Positions 33,379-42,812 of a stretch of 64,000 bases of DNA are shown here, piece by piece. Position numbers and translations under genes: made by a program. This DNA comes from Streptomyces spiroverticillatus (GTDB lineage Bacteria > Actinomycetota > Actinomycetes > Streptomycetales > Streptomycetaceae), in NCBI GenBank assembly GCA_014650415.1, contig BMUX01000008.1, positions 64,784 through 128,783 of the forward strand, written 5' to 3'. Below the pieces are notes generated by a model. The model saw only the letters and a program-made list of their open reading frames with translations, was not told where the DNA came from and ran no database searches. The first letter of the stretch is position 1; each line of letters starts with the position of its first letter.

Positions 33379-34124
33379 CGGGGACCGCGCGGGTCGCCCT
33401 GGTCACCGGTGCGGCGGGCGGCCTCGGCGGATGCATCGCCGCCCGCCTGCACGCCCAGGGCCACAAGGTCGCCCTCACCGACCTCGACGCGGAAGCCGCC
33501 GCGAAGGCCGCCGCGGAGCTCGACCCCACCGGGGAGAGCGCCGTCGGCCTGGCCCTGGACGTACGCGACAAGGACGCCTTCGTCCAAGCCCGCGACGAAC
33601 TGACCGCCCGCTGGGGACAGGTGCACATCCTCGTCAACAACGCGGGCCACTCCAAGGTCGAGTCCCTGATGGACATCACCCCGGAGAGCTTCACCGCCGT
33701 GGTCGGCACCAACCTCAACGGCACCTTCCACGGCTGCCAGGTCTTCGGCGCGTACTTCGCCGAGCAGGGTTACGGCCGCATCGTCAACATCGCCTCCCTG
33801 GCCGGGCAGAACGGCGGCACCGCCACCGGCGCCCACTACGCGGCCGCGAAGGGCGGCGTCGCCACCCTCACCAAGGTCTTCGCCCGCGACCTGGCCCCCC
33901 GTGGCGTCACCGTCAACGCGGTCTCGCCCGGCCCGCAGGACCTCCCGGTCGTGCACCGCACGGTGCCCGCCGAGAAGCTGGCGCAGACCACGGCGATGAT
34001 TCCGCTCGGCCGCCTGGGCCGCCCGGAGTTCGTGGCCGACATGGTCGTCCTGCTCTCGGCCGACCACGCGGACTCGGTCACCGGGGCCTGCTGGGACGCC
34101 AACGGCGGTCTCTACATGCGCTGA
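33375..34124 (+). CDS. Short-chain dehydrogenase/reductase (IacE/IifB-like context)
   Basis: A 249-residue classical SDR: NAD(P)-binding TGAAGGLG (11-18), NNAG at 88-91, and the Ser141-Tyr155-Lys159 triad (NIASLAG; HYAAAKGG). An Asp at about position 36 (LTDLD) after strand 2 suggests NAD preference. GTG 33375 overlaps the stop of the previous gene. In the indole pathway an SDR oxidises the dihydrodiol made by the flavin monooxygenase; the gene order here fits such a role, but substrate is inferred. A hairpin 95 nt downstream closes the operon. Confidence 0.85.
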   Translation: MTGTARVALVTGAAGGLGGCIAARLHAQGHKVALTDLDAEAAAKAAAELDPTGESAVGLALDVRDKDAFVQARDELTARWGQVHILVNNAGHSKVESLMDITPESFTAVVGTNLNGTFHGCQVFGAYFAEQGYGRIVNIASLAGQNGGTATGAHYAAAKGGVATLTKVFARDLAPRGVTVNAVSPGPQDLPVVHRTVPAEKLAQTTAMIPLGRLGRPEFVADMVVLLSADHADSVTGACWDANGGLYMR

Positions 34125-34218
34125 AAACATGCGTGAAATGCCCACCGGCGCGGCAACGGCGGCAATGCGTCCCGCGCCGACGGCTCCCCGCGCAAGAATG
34201 TGCCGAAACGATGTGCAC

Positions 34219-34238
34219 AAGGGCACGCACGTGCCCTT
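34219..34238 (+). terminator. Hairpin after the monooxygenase/SDR operon
   Basis: AAGGGCAC (34219-34226) pairs with GTGCCCTT (34231-34238) around a GCAC loop, followed by TC. It lies between the SDR stop and the next gene's ribosome site. Confidence 0.45.
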
Positions 34239-34267
34239 TCGCCAAGGCAGCCAAGGGGAGTCACCGC

Positions 34268-34840
34268 ATGCGCACGCTGATCAGTACCGCCTTCGTCTCG
34301 CTGGACGGGGTCGTCGAGGCCCCGGGCGGCGAGGAGGGCTACCGCAACGCCGGATGGACCTTCAAGAACCTGGAGTTCCTGCCCGAGGCGTACGAGATCA
34401 AGGGCCGGGAGCAGCAGGAGGCCGCCGCCATGCTGTTCGGCCGCACCAGCTACCAGGCGTTCAGCCCGGTGTGGCCGGACATGGCGGAGTTCGCCGAGTA
34501 CAAGACGATGCCCAAGTACGTCGTCTCCACCACCCTTGCCGAGGACGCCCTGGTCGAGAACTGGGGCGACACGACGATCCTGCGCACCCTCGACGAGGTC
34601 GCCGCGCTGAAGAAGACCGAGGGCGGCCCGATCATCGTCCACGGCAGCGCCACCCTCACCCGCGCCCTCGCCGACGCGGACCTGGTCGACCGCTACCACC
34701 TCCTGGTCTTCCCGCTGCTGCTGGGCGCGGGCAAGCGCCTGTTCAGCACCACCGACAAGGACGCCCAGAAGCTGAAGCTGGTCGAGCACGAGGCGTACGC
34801 CAACGGCATCCAGAAGAACGTCTTCGACGTGGTCCGCTGA
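34268..34840 (+). CDS. Dihydrofolate-reductase-fold (RibD C-terminal-like) protein
   Basis: A 190-residue member of the RibD C-terminal/DHFR-like family common in actinobacteria: RTLISTAFVSLDGVVEAPGG at the N-terminus, AMLFGRTSYQAF, KYVVSTTLAED, and the C-terminal GPIIVHGSATLTRAL and LLLGAGKRLF. These bind NADPH and reduce unknown substrates; they are not true DHFRs. ATG 34268 follows GGGGAG. Separate from the SDR operon by a hairpin. Confidence 0.85.
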   Translation: MRTLISTAFVSLDGVVEAPGGEEGYRNAGWTFKNLEFLPEAYEIKGREQQEAAAMLFGRTSYQAFSPVWPDMAEFAEYKTMPKYVVSTTLAEDALVENWGDTTILRTLDEVAALKKTEGGPIIVHGSATLTRALADADLVDRYHLLVFPLLLGAGKRLFSTTDKDAQKLKLVEHEAYANGIQKNVFDVVR

Positions 34841-34851
34841 GGCGGGGGGCG

Positions 34852-34890
34852 GAGGGGGCCCGGCTCGCCGTTCCCGGGCCTGGCCCCCTC
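34852..34890. terminator. Imperfect hairpin between convergent genes
   Basis: GAGGGGGCCCGG on the left pairs with CCGGGCCTGGCCCCCTC on the right with a small bulge. It lies between the DHFR-like gene and the 3' end of the lipase gene, overlapping the latter's stop codon. Confidence 0.45.
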
Positions 34891-36250
34891 AGCTCCCGTC
34901 CACCACCAGCACCAACTCGCTCACCGCCACCACCGGCAGCCCCGCCCGCGCCTCCACCGTGATCCGCCAGCCACCCGGCCGGTCCGGGACGAGCGCGCCC
35001 TCGTACCGGCCCTCGCCCGCATTGCGCAGGGGCACAGGGGGCAGGGCCTCCCTGCTCTCCAGGTGCTCGGCCCGGACCGTCAGCACGAGACGTTCCTCCC
35101 GCGCCTCCACCGCGACCGGGTGGGGTGCGCCGACCGCCGCCAGCCCGCCGCAGTCCAGTGCCAACTCCTCGCCGGGCGCCATGAACCGGCGGGGATCGCC
35201 CGCCGTCAGCACGCCGTGCAGCGCGAGGTGGAAGCTGCGCGGCGAGGCCAGCGCGGCGTGCCGGGCGGCGGAGGACCGGATGTCCGCCTCGCTGGTGGTC
35301 CCCGCCGGTGCAGCCGAGAAGCGCGGCACGGTCCCGTCGCCGCCCACGTCCTCGCCGCCCAGGGACCGCAGCGGGCTCACCCCGCGCGCGTCCACCCGCA
35401 GACTCTGTACCGTCGGCTGGAGGTGCCCGCCGAACGGCACGATCTCGTAGCCCGCCGGAGCCCCGCCGATCCCCCGGTGGAAGTCCTCCGCCCCCTTCAG
35501 CCGTGCCGAATCCACGCCGGGGGCCGCGCTCTCGCCGAGGCGGCGCAGCTCGCCGTCGGCCCCCGTCACACTGCGGTACGTCGGCAGCAGCTCGTACAGC
35601 GAAGGGAACTCGCCCACCACGTCGGTGAGTTCCTCCAGCACCCGCCCGAACCGGCCGAGCCGCGCCCGCGCCTCCGGGGCGAGGCCCCGGCACAGCACGT
35701 CGGCGGCCTTCGCCGCACCCTGGAAGGGGGTGCCGATCGTGACCAGCCGCCGCGTCACCTCGGAGCCGCCGAGCACGTCCAGGTAGTGGCGGGCGAGCAG
35801 GCCGCCCATGGAGTGGCAGACGAAGGTGACCCGGGCGTCCGGATTGCGGGAGGCCTCCCGCCACCGTGTCAGCGCCCCTTCCACGACCTTTCCGAGCGCG
35901 GCGGCGTTGACGGCGTTGGACAGCCGCCAGTCGTACGGGAACTCCACCAGGTTCCCGCCGGAGAAGTCGAAGGTCCGCCGCAGGTAGGAGAGCAGGGGCC
36001 CGTACCCGTCGATGCCCCACAGGCCGGGCAGCAGGTGCGCTCCCCGGACCAGGCCGGTCGCGCGCACACCGTCCGGCGCGCCGGGCTCCGGGGCCAGCCG
36101 CAGGTTCCGTACGAGCTTGCGGGCGGGCGTCGCGTGCGCCAACGCGCTCAGCGAGTGGTTCCAGAACTCGTGCCCGTCGCGCTCCAGGACACTCCCCGTG
36201 ATCCCGGGGACCACGACGACCAGATCCTCCAGCTGTGCGCGTACCGCCAC
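34889..36250 (-). CDS. LCAT-like lipase/acyltransferase (alpha/beta hydrolase)
   Basis: A 453-residue hydrolase of the lecithin:cholesterol acyltransferase family. It has VVVVPGITGSVL (oxyanion strand), the LCAT signature EFPYDWRLSN, nucleophile Ser147 in VCHSMGGLLARHY, and GGDGTVPRFSA supplying the catalytic Asp region with a later HAAL His candidate. Residues from about 355 are a strand-rich C-terminal domain (RPGGWRITVEARAGLP). No signal peptide, so cytoplasmic. GTG 36250 follows AGGAGGGG. It is divergent from the caspase-STAND protein with only 128 bp between; a lipase next to an NLR-like protein could be an effector or accessory, but this is positional inference. Confidence 0.82.
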   Translation of the reverse strand: MAVRAQLEDLVVVVPGITGSVLERDGHEFWNHSLSALAHATPARKLVRNLRLAPEPGAPDGVRATGLVRGAHLLPGLWGIDGYGPLLSYLRRTFDFSGGNLVEFPYDWRLSNAVNAAALGKVVEGALTRWREASRNPDARVTFVCHSMGGLLARHYLDVLGGSEVTRRLVTIGTPFQGAAKAADVLCRGLAPEARARLGRFGRVLEELTDVVGEFPSLYELLPTYRSVTGADGELRRLGESAAPGVDSARLKGAEDFHRGIGGAPAGYEIVPFGGHLQPTVQSLRVDARGVSPLRSLGGEDVGGDGTVPRFSAAPAGTTSEADIRSSAARHAALASPRSFHLALHGVLTAGDPRRFMAPGEELALDCGGLAAVGAPHPVAVEAREERLVLTVRAEHLESREALPPVPLRNAGEGRYEGALVPDRPGGWRITVEARAGLPVVAVSELVLVVDGS

Positions 36251-36378
36251 GGCCCCTCCTGGGTCCCTTTTCCGCCCGGGAAGTTCCCGCCAACTGGGCC
36301 CCGGCATGCGGATGATCGACCATACTGCCGTCAACTGCCTTTGCAGGGGCAGAGCTTGACAGCGGAGCGGGGGCGCCG

Positions 36379-39300
36379 ATGAACGAGCACGGCACGAGGA
36401 GTGCTCAACTCCTGGTGGGGATTGCCGAGTACGACCACGGGTACGAGCGGCTGGCACACGTGCCGGACGCCGTGGCCCGGGTCGGCGAAGCCCTGGAGCG
36501 GGCGGGCTTCCGGACCGTGCTGCCCCGCCTCCGCGACGGCGGGCCGCACGCCGAGGTCAACGCCCAGCTCAACGGGCTGTCCACCGACGGCGTCGACAAG
36601 CTGCTGCTGTTCTGGACCGGACACGCCCAACTCCTGCCCGACGGCGGCTTCCTGCTGGTCCGCGACACCCCCGGCCCGCGCCAGGGCATCCTCGACGGCT
36701 CCACCGCGATCAGCGCCGCCGACCTGGCCCGCAAGCTGCGCCACTGGGGGGTGCGGCGCGCCGTCGTCGTACTCGACACGTGTTACGCGGGCGCGCAGGC
36801 CGCCGAGTTCGCGGAAACCCTGATCCGCGCCTACCGGGGCGAGAGCGGCAGGACCGGACGCCGTCAGGGCATCGACGTCATCGCCTCCTGCGGCCCCTTC
36901 GAACCGGCCGTGGAAGGAAGCTTCGCCGAGGTCTTCGCCGACCTCCTCCGGTACGGCCCCGCCGTCCCCCATCCCGACTGGGGTGCGGAGTGCGCACAGG
37001 TCGGCGCGGGTGACGTCTTCGACGCCCTCTGCGAGGCGATGGGCGAGGACGGACCCGACCTGGGTTTCCTCAGCCACCAGAACGCCGGCCGCTTCTTCGC
37101 CAACCCCCTGTGGACGCCCGGCATGCCGGGCGCGGACGCCGGCACCAGGGCTCACTGGCTGTCCCTGATCGACGAGGAACTGCGCGCCCACTTCGTCCGC
37201 GCCGCCCGAGGCGTCGGACACACGGGCCAAGCGACCGAAGTGGACGATCCCGGCTGGTACTTCAGCGGCCGCACCGACCTGCTCACCCGGATCGTCGCCT
37301 GGCTCGACGAGCCGGGGCAGGGTGTCTTCGCGGTCACCGGCAGCCCGGGCAGCGGCAAGTCCGCCGTGCTGGGGCGCATCGCCACCCTGGCCGTCCCGCA
37401 CCTGCGCGAACTGGCCGCCAGGGCAGGCGTGCTGGTGGACGCCGAGCCCGGCACGGTGCCGGACGTCGGAACGGTGGACATCGCGGTCACCGTGAAGAGC
37501 AGGTCGCTCCAGGACTGCCGTTCCGCCGTCGCCGCCGGCCTCGGCCTGCCGGAGCCCGCCGGGGGCTGGCTGCGCACCGCCGACCTCGTCCAGGCGGTTT
37601 CCGGGCTCGCCCGGCCGGTACGGATCGTCGTCGACGCCCTGGACGAGGCCAGGCCCGACGCGGTCACCGCACTCGCGACCGACCTGCTCAGGCCGCTGGC
37701 CCAGGTCCCCGGGGTCAAGGTACTCGTGGGCACCAGGCCCGACCGCCCCGGCCGGGCCCCGGACACCGCCCCCGGCTCGCTCCTGTGGCACCTGGCGCCG
37801 CAGGAACTCGCCGTACTGGACGAGGACCCGCTCTCCGCCCGGGACATCGAGGCGTACGTTCGACGGCGCCTCGCGGAGGCTCCCGGATCGCCGTACGCGG
37901 CGGAGCCGGAAGCCGCTGCCCGGCTCGCCCGCCGGGTGGCCGGGGCGAGCGGGCAGAGCTTCCTCCTCGCCGGGATCGCCGCCCGCCGCCTCGTACAGCT
38001 CCCGCAGCCGGACGACCTGCCGGACGAGGAACTGCGCGCCCTGATCGGCGGCGGGGCCGCGGCGGCATTCGACGCGGACCTCGCCCGGCTCGGCGACACG
38101 GAGACCGCCGTCCGCGACCTGCTGACGGCGCTCGCCTGGGCGGAGGGCGCGGGGATGCCGCGCGACACGGTGTGGCCCGCCGTGGCAACTGCCGTCGCCC
38201 GCAATCGAGTTGTCTACACCGCGGCCGACGTGGACCGGCTGCTGGCACGCGTCGGCCACTACGTCACCGAGTCGGGCGAGGACGGCCAGGCCGTGTACCG
38301 GCTGTACCACCGGACGTTCTCCGACCACCTGCGGCAGCGGTCGGCCCCGGATGCGGCGGCCGTCCGCGACGTACAGCAGCGACTCGTGGCGGCGCTGCTC
38401 CACCCGATCGGCGACCTCCACACCGGCTCCGGCGCCGATGACGCCGAGTCCGCCTGGTCCTTCCGCTGGGCGGAGGCCAACCCCTACCTCCACCGCCACC
38501 TGTCCGCGCACGCGGCCGCCGCCGGGGCCCTGTACGGTCTCGCCGCCGACCCGGAGTTCCTGATCCACGCCGAGCCGCGCCGCCTCACCGAGCTGCTTGG
38601 CAGGCCGCCCGCCGGGGCCGCGCTGCTCCGGCTCTACCTGCGGACGGTCCACCACTTCACCGACCGGACCCCCGAGGAGCGGGCGGCGATCCTGCTCACC
38701 GCCGCCGCCCAGAACGCACCGGAACTGCTGGAGAGGCTCACCTTCACCGTACGTCCCACCTGGACGCCCCTGTGGAGCGAGCCCCGGGTGACGGCGGCCT
38801 TCCACCGCACCCTGCTCGGACACGAAGCCCGGGTGGACGCCCTGGCCGGCGGCCTCACGGACGAGGGGAAGCCCGTGCTCGCCACCGGGGACGGCGACGG
38901 CCGCCTGCGCCTCTGGGACACCAGGACCGGGCTGCCGCTCGCGCTGCTGGTCGGCCACGAAAGCTCCCTCCAGGCACTCGCCATGGCCAACTCGCTCCTT
39001 GCTAGCGGTGGTTACGATAAGGAGGTGCGGATCTGGGACGTCCGCGACGGCCGGTGCCTGGCCACCCTGACCGGGCACACGCAGTACGTCTCCGGGCTCG
39101 CCTGGGCCCGCGACGAGGCCGGGAGCCTGGTGCTCGCCGTGGGCAGCTTCGACGGGGGACTGGCCCTGTGGGACATCGGCGCCGACGGCATCCCGTGCGG
39201 CGAGCCGCGCAAGGTGGAGGCGGACCGCGCCGGGGTGACGGCCGTCACCTCTCTCCAACTCCCCGACGGCAGCTGGGTGTTCGTCAGCACCGGCAGGCTC

Positions 39301-41400
39301 TGCGACCTCCGCCTCTGGCACCCCGACGGCACCGCCCACAGTGTGCTGGAGGGGCACGACAAGTCGGTCCGCGCCCTCGCGACGGTGCCCTGGCCGGACG
39401 GCCGGACCCTGCTCGCCAGTGGGGGAGACGACCACCGTCTCCTGGTCTGGGACCCGCAACTGTCCACGCCTGTCCTTGAGTTCGACATGGGCGGCCAAAT
39501 CCTCGCCCTGGCCGCGCTCCTGGGCCCGCACGGCCGGCCGCTGCTCGCCACTTCGCTCCGCCACGACCTCGGGCCCGGCCGTGACGCGATCCACCTTCAC
39601 GAACTCGACGGCAGTACCTACGCGACGCTCCCCGGCCACGCCCGCCACTTCGAGGCCCTGGCCACCGCCCCGCTCGGCGACGGAACGAGGGTGCTGGTCA
39701 GCGGCGGTGTCGACGACACGGCCAGGCTGTGGGACATACCCGAGGCGCCTCCACCGTACGCACCGCACGAGCCGGCGCACCGAGCCCAACTGGCCTGCTA
39801 TGCACCCGAGGACGGCGATCCCCTGCTGGCCGTCACGGAGTCGCAGGGCGGCATCCACTGGCGCGACCTGCGCACCGGGGCGACCGTGGCGCACACCGCG
39901 CCGCCGCACCACGGCCGCATCCGGACACTGAAGAATCTCCGCTCCGACAGCCAGGTCACGGTGGTCAGCACCGGGAGCGACCCCGAGAACGACACCGACA
40001 TCGTCATGTCGAGCCCGAAGGCCCTCGTGCGCCTGAACACCGGGAAAGCCGTGGACCGAAAGCTGCTGACCTTCACCGAGACCGGCGGCACGCCCGCCTT
40101 CGTGAGCGCCCGCGAAAACTACGCCTCCGGCCTTCCGTACGGTGAACTGTGGGTGACCGACCTGGCCAGGTCCACCACCGTGCACAGGACCGTCCCCGGC
40201 AGTACCGACATCACCTCCCTCGCCGAGGGAACGCTGCCGTGGGGCGGCGGAGTATGGGCGTCCGGGGACCACAGCGGCACGGTCCGCCACTACGCGGAAG
40301 CCCCCGACCGCGCCGAGCGGCCGTCGGCCCGCTTCACCTGCCCCACCATGTTCTGGGGCGTGAGCATGCTGGAGTACCTCCATCTGCCCTTCGGACGGCA
40401 ACTGCTGGCCGCCACCGGAAGCTCGCGCGTCCAGATCTGGAATCCGCGCACCGGAGCACTCCACTGCGAACTGCGCGGACACGACGACCACGTCACCGAA
40501 CTGATCGTCGCCCGCCCCGGGCCGGGTGGGCCGGTGCTGGTGACCACCAGCGCGGACTGCACCCTGCGGGTGTGGGACCCCAGCGACGGACGCCCGCTGC
40601 TGTGCGTGCCGGTGGACGGTCCGGTGCAGAGACTCGCGGCCCACGGAAGGCTGTTGGCCTTCGGCGGACCCCGTGGCCTGGGCGTGCTCGACCTCGCCCG
40701 GATTCCGGAGTACGGCCACCCGGCGGACCGGCTGCCGCTGAGCAGGCTCTACGAGTCGGGCGCACAGGCGCTGCGGCAGGGTGACGCCGGGACCGCGCGC
40801 CGGCTGCTGCACGAGGTCGCGGAGGCCGGAGTGCCGGAGGCGGCCACGATCCTCGGGCAACTCGCCGCACGGACGGGCGACCTGACAGCGAGCCGGGACC
40901 TGATGGGCCGGGCGGCGGAGGGCGGCGACCCGGACGCAGCGCTGTTCCTGGCGCAGTTCGCGCTCCAGGCCGACGACGTCGAGGGCGCCCGCCGGTGGTG
41001 CGAGCAGGCGGCGGCGGAGGGCAGCAACTACGCCCGGATCAGGCTGGGCACGGACCTGGCGGGCCCGGGCGGCGACCCGGAGCAGGCCGAGGCCCACCTG
41101 CGGGCAGCAGCAGCCGAGGGCCTCGCGGACGCGTACAGCCCGCTCGCCGAGCTGGCCAGGAGGAAGGGCGACGCGGAGGCCGCGAAGAAGTGGCAGTCGG
41201 ACGCGGCCCACGCCGGCTCGGCCCTCGACCTGTACGCGGAGGCCGTGGCCGGCTGGGACCCGTACGGCTCGAACCACCTCATGATCAGGGCCGCCTGCGC
41301 GGGCAGCGTCGCCGCCGCCCGCCGGGTGGCGGAGCACTACGAGAAGATCGGCGACAAGCGGGCGGACTGGTGGCGCCGTTTCCTGGAGGAGGACGACTGA
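36379..41400 (+). CDS. Caspase-STAND NTPase-WD40-Sel1 protein (bacterial NLR-like)
   Basis: A 1673-residue multidomain protein. (1) Residues 8-230: caspase-like protease, with His82 in LLLFWTGHAQ and Cys135 in VVVLDTCYAG; strand LLVGIAEYDH opens it. (2) About 290-760: STAND/NACHT-type NTPase, introduced by DDPGWYFSGRTDLLTRIVAWL-like linker, Walker A GSPGSGKS (321-328), Walker B RIVVDALDEA (Asp419, Asp422). (3) About 810-1450: WD40 propellers with repeated LATGDGDGRLRLWDTRTG and LASGGDDHRLLVWDP units. (4) About 1460-1673: Sel1/TPR repeats (AATILGQLAARTGDL). No signal peptide or membrane segment. Family knowledge: such proteins are predicted stress or phage sensors whose propeller/TPR sensors release a protease. 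Specific trigger unknown. Confidence 0.88.
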   Translation: MNEHGTRSAQLLVGIAEYDHGYERLAHVPDAVARVGEALERAGFRTVLPRLRDGGPHAEVNAQLNGLSTDGVDKLLLFWTGHAQLLPDGGFLLVRDTPGPRQGILDGSTAISAADLARKLRHWGVRRAVVVLDTCYAGAQAAEFAETLIRAYRGESGRTGRRQGIDVIASCGPFEPAVEGSFAEVFADLLRYGPAVPHPDWGAECAQVGAGDVFDALCEAMGEDGPDLGFLSHQNAGRFFANPLWTPGMPGADAGTRAHWLSLIDEELRAHFVRAARGVGHTGQATEVDDPGWYFSGRTDLLTRIVAWLDEPGQGVFAVTGSPGSGKSAVLGRIATLAVPHLRELAARAGVLVDAEPGTVPDVGTVDIAVTVKSRSLQDCRSAVAAGLGLPEPAGGWLRTADLVQAVSGLARPVRIVVDALDEARPDAVTALATDLLRPLAQVPGVKVLVGTRPDRPGRAPDTAPGSLLWHLAPQELAVLDEDPLSARDIEAYVRRRLAEAPGSPYAAEPEAAARLARRVAGASGQSFLLAGIAARRLVQLPQPDDLPDEELRALIGGGAAAAFDADLARLGDTETAVRDLLTALAWAEGAGMPRDTVWPAVATAVARNRVVYTAADVDRLLARVGHYVTESGEDGQAVYRLYHRTFSDHLRQRSAPDAAAVRDVQQRLVAALLHPIGDLHTGSGADDAESAWSFRWAEANPYLHRHLSAHAAAAGALYGLAADPEFLIHAEPRRLTELLGRPPAGAALLRLYLRTVHHFTDRTPEERAAILLTAAAQNAPELLERLTFTVRPTWTPLWSEPRVTAAFHRTLLGHEARVDALAGGLTDEGKPVLATGDGDGRLRLWDTRTGLPLALLVGHESSLQALAMANSLLASGGYDKEVRIWDVRDGRCLATLTGHTQYVSGLAWARDEAGSLVLAVGSFDGGLALWDIGADGIPCGEPRKVEADRAGVTAVTSLQLPDGSWVFVSTGRLCDLRLWHPDGTAHSVLEGHDKSVRALATVPWPDGRTLLASGGDDHRLLVWDPQLSTPVLEFDMGGQILALAALLGPHGRPLLATSLRHDLGPGRDAIHLHELDGSTYATLPGHARHFEALATAPLGDGTRVLVSGGVDDTARLWDIPEAPPPYAPHEPAHRAQLACYAPEDGDPLLAVTESQGGIHWRDLRTGATVAHTAPPHHGRIRTLKNLRSDSQVTVVSTGSDPENDTDIVMSSPKALVRLNTGKAVDRKLLTFTETGGTPAFVSARENYASGLPYGELWVTDLARSTTVHRTVPGSTDITSLAEGTLPWGGGVWASGDHSGTVRHYAEAPDRAERPSARFTCPTMFWGVSMLEYLHLPFGRQLLAATGSSRVQIWNPRTGALHCELRGHDDHVTELIVARPGPGGPVLVTTSADCTLRVWDPSDGRPLLCVPVDGPVQRLAAHGRLLAFGGPRGLGVLDLARIPEYGHPADRLPLSRLYESGAQALRQGDAGTARRLLHEVAEAGVPEAATILGQLAARTGDLTASRDLMGRAAEGGDPDAALFLAQFALQADDVEGARRWCEQAAAEGSNYARIRLGTDLAGPGGDPEQAEAHLRAAAAEGLADAYSPLAELARRKGDAEAAKKWQSDAAHAGSALDLYAEAVAGWDPYGSNHLMIRAACAGSVAAARRVAEHYEKIGDKRADWWRRFLEEDD

Positions 41401-41422
41401 TCCCCGCAGTCCCCGCCAGCCC

Positions 41423-42727
41423 TCAGAATCCGAAGGAGTTGTGCGGCTCCGGATCCGTGCGGAACATCCGGCCCAACTGCCCCACCGCACCCGCCGCGTG
41501 CTCGGTGATGCGCCCCGCCTGCGCCAGGACGCGGGGCGACATCCCGCCCAGGTAGAGCGAGCCGAGGGCGGGCACCGTGAGGGTCAGGTCCGCCGGGCGG
41601 TCGGTCGGGGTGCAGGTCGCCTCGCCGCCATCCGCGCGCAGGCGCCAGGTCCCGTTGTTCTTCGGGCACATCCGGTCGTCGTCCAGGGTGAAGACGAGGT
41701 CGCCGGACGTGTCGTACGCGCGCTGGGTCAGGGCGGCCGGTACGTCCAGCAACCGGGCCCACAGGTTGTCGGTCTGCCGGGTGATGCGCATCGCGCGCGG
41801 GTTGGTGAGCAGCCACTGCAGGGGTTCGTCGCGCGGGCGGGTGTGCGCCACGATCTTCTTGGTGAGGTCGAAGTCGATCAGGAGGGACCACAGGGCGCGG
41901 TAGGCCGCCGGGTCCGCCGCCTCCAGGGCCTCCACGACCAGGGTTCCGGCCCCGGCCACGGTCGTGGACCACGGGAGACGGAAGTGCGCGATGCCGTCGA
42001 TCTCGCCGGTGCGGTCGCGGTGGACGAGGTAGCGCAGCGGGCCGTTCGTGCCGTCCGGTTCGTCGGAGAGGCCGTCCCAGCGGCCCGGACGCGGGGCCAG
42101 TTCGCCCACGCGTTGCGCCCGTACGCGTGCGTGGACGGCGGGCCAGGCCTGGCGTGCCACGGCCGCGTCGACCAGTTCCAGCGACCCCGGGTCCGGCTCG
42201 CCCGGCACGAGCGCCGCCTCGTGACGGGCCAGCTCCCAGCGGACCCGGTAGGTCGCGGGCGAGAATCCGTACCGCCCGTAGATGCTGCCCTCGCTCGCGC
42301 TCAGCATCGCCAGCGGAACGCCCCGCTCCAGGGCGGAGTCGAACATGGCCTGGATCATCGCGCGCAGATGGCCGCGCCGGCGGTGGGTGGCGAGCACTCC
42401 GGTCGAGGTGACACCGGCCATGTTCACCGTGGAGCCGCCGGGGACGGTCACCGCGAAGGTGATCGTCGCGGACGCGCCGACGCAGGCCCCGTCGACGAAG
42501 GCGCCGACCGGATGGAAGTCCGGGTCCGCGAGGTCCTCCCGCGCCCAGGCCGCGAGCTGCTCGGCGCTCGCGGGGGAGCGCTGCGGCGGCCAGGGCTCGG
42601 GGCCGCCGTGCCAGGCGGCGTTCGCGGGTTCCCATTGGGGCAAACCGTTCGCGAAGGGCAGGGCCTTGTAGTACGACGTCATTTCGTCCGGACGCGGCGG
42701 TCGGATCTCGGTCACCATGGCGCCCAT
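41423..42727 (-). CDS. Eis-like GNAT acetyltransferase
   Basis: A 434-residue protein with the Eis architecture: an N-terminal GNAT domain (acetyl-CoA motif VLATHRRRGHLRAMIQ, preceded by the strand TVNMAGVTSTGV), a second GNAT-like domain (about 190-310) and a C-terminal SCP2-like domain ending in the family-typical carboxy-terminal Phe (NSFGF). Conserved SASEGSIYGRYGFSPAT is present. Eis enzymes acetylate aminoglycosides and other amines at several positions; the physiological substrate here is unknown. ATG 42727 follows GAGGGG. Confidence 0.88.
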   Translation of the reverse strand: MGAMVTEIRPPRPDEMTSYYKALPFANGLPQWEPANAAWHGGPEPWPPQRSPASAEQLAAWAREDLADPDFHPVGAFVDGACVGASATITFAVTVPGGSTVNMAGVTSTGVLATHRRRGHLRAMIQAMFDSALERGVPLAMLSASEGSIYGRYGFSPATYRVRWELARHEAALVPGEPDPGSLELVDAAVARQAWPAVHARVRAQRVGELAPRPGRWDGLSDEPDGTNGPLRYLVHRDRTGEIDGIAHFRLPWSTTVAGAGTLVVEALEAADPAAYRALWSLLIDFDLTKKIVAHTRPRDEPLQWLLTNPRAMRITRQTDNLWARLLDVPAALTQRAYDTSGDLVFTLDDDRMCPKNNGTWRLRADGGEATCTPTDRPADLTLTVPALGSLYLGGMSPRVLAQAGRITEHAAGAVGQLGRMFRTDPEPHNSFGF

Positions 42728-42812
42728 GGGAACCGCCCCTCACGGCGACAGGCAAGCCAATTTCGGCACGCCGCCGTGAGCCGTGTCTCAACCGTCCCCT
42801 CCGTCTTGTTTG

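Noticed and set aside
36356..36361. TTGACA as the -35 box of the NLR-like gene
   Set aside because: It lies only about 17 nt before the start codon, so the -10 would fall on the ATG itself.
36331..41490. Very long open frame antisense to the caspase-STAND gene (about 1700 codons)
   Set aside because: Typical high-GC shadow: it encodes Arg/Gly/Val-rich text without domains, while the plus strand shows clear ordered motifs.
41423..42727. Calling the Eis-like gene a resistance determinant
   Set aside because: Architecture matches Eis, but substrate and expression cannot be inferred from sequence.
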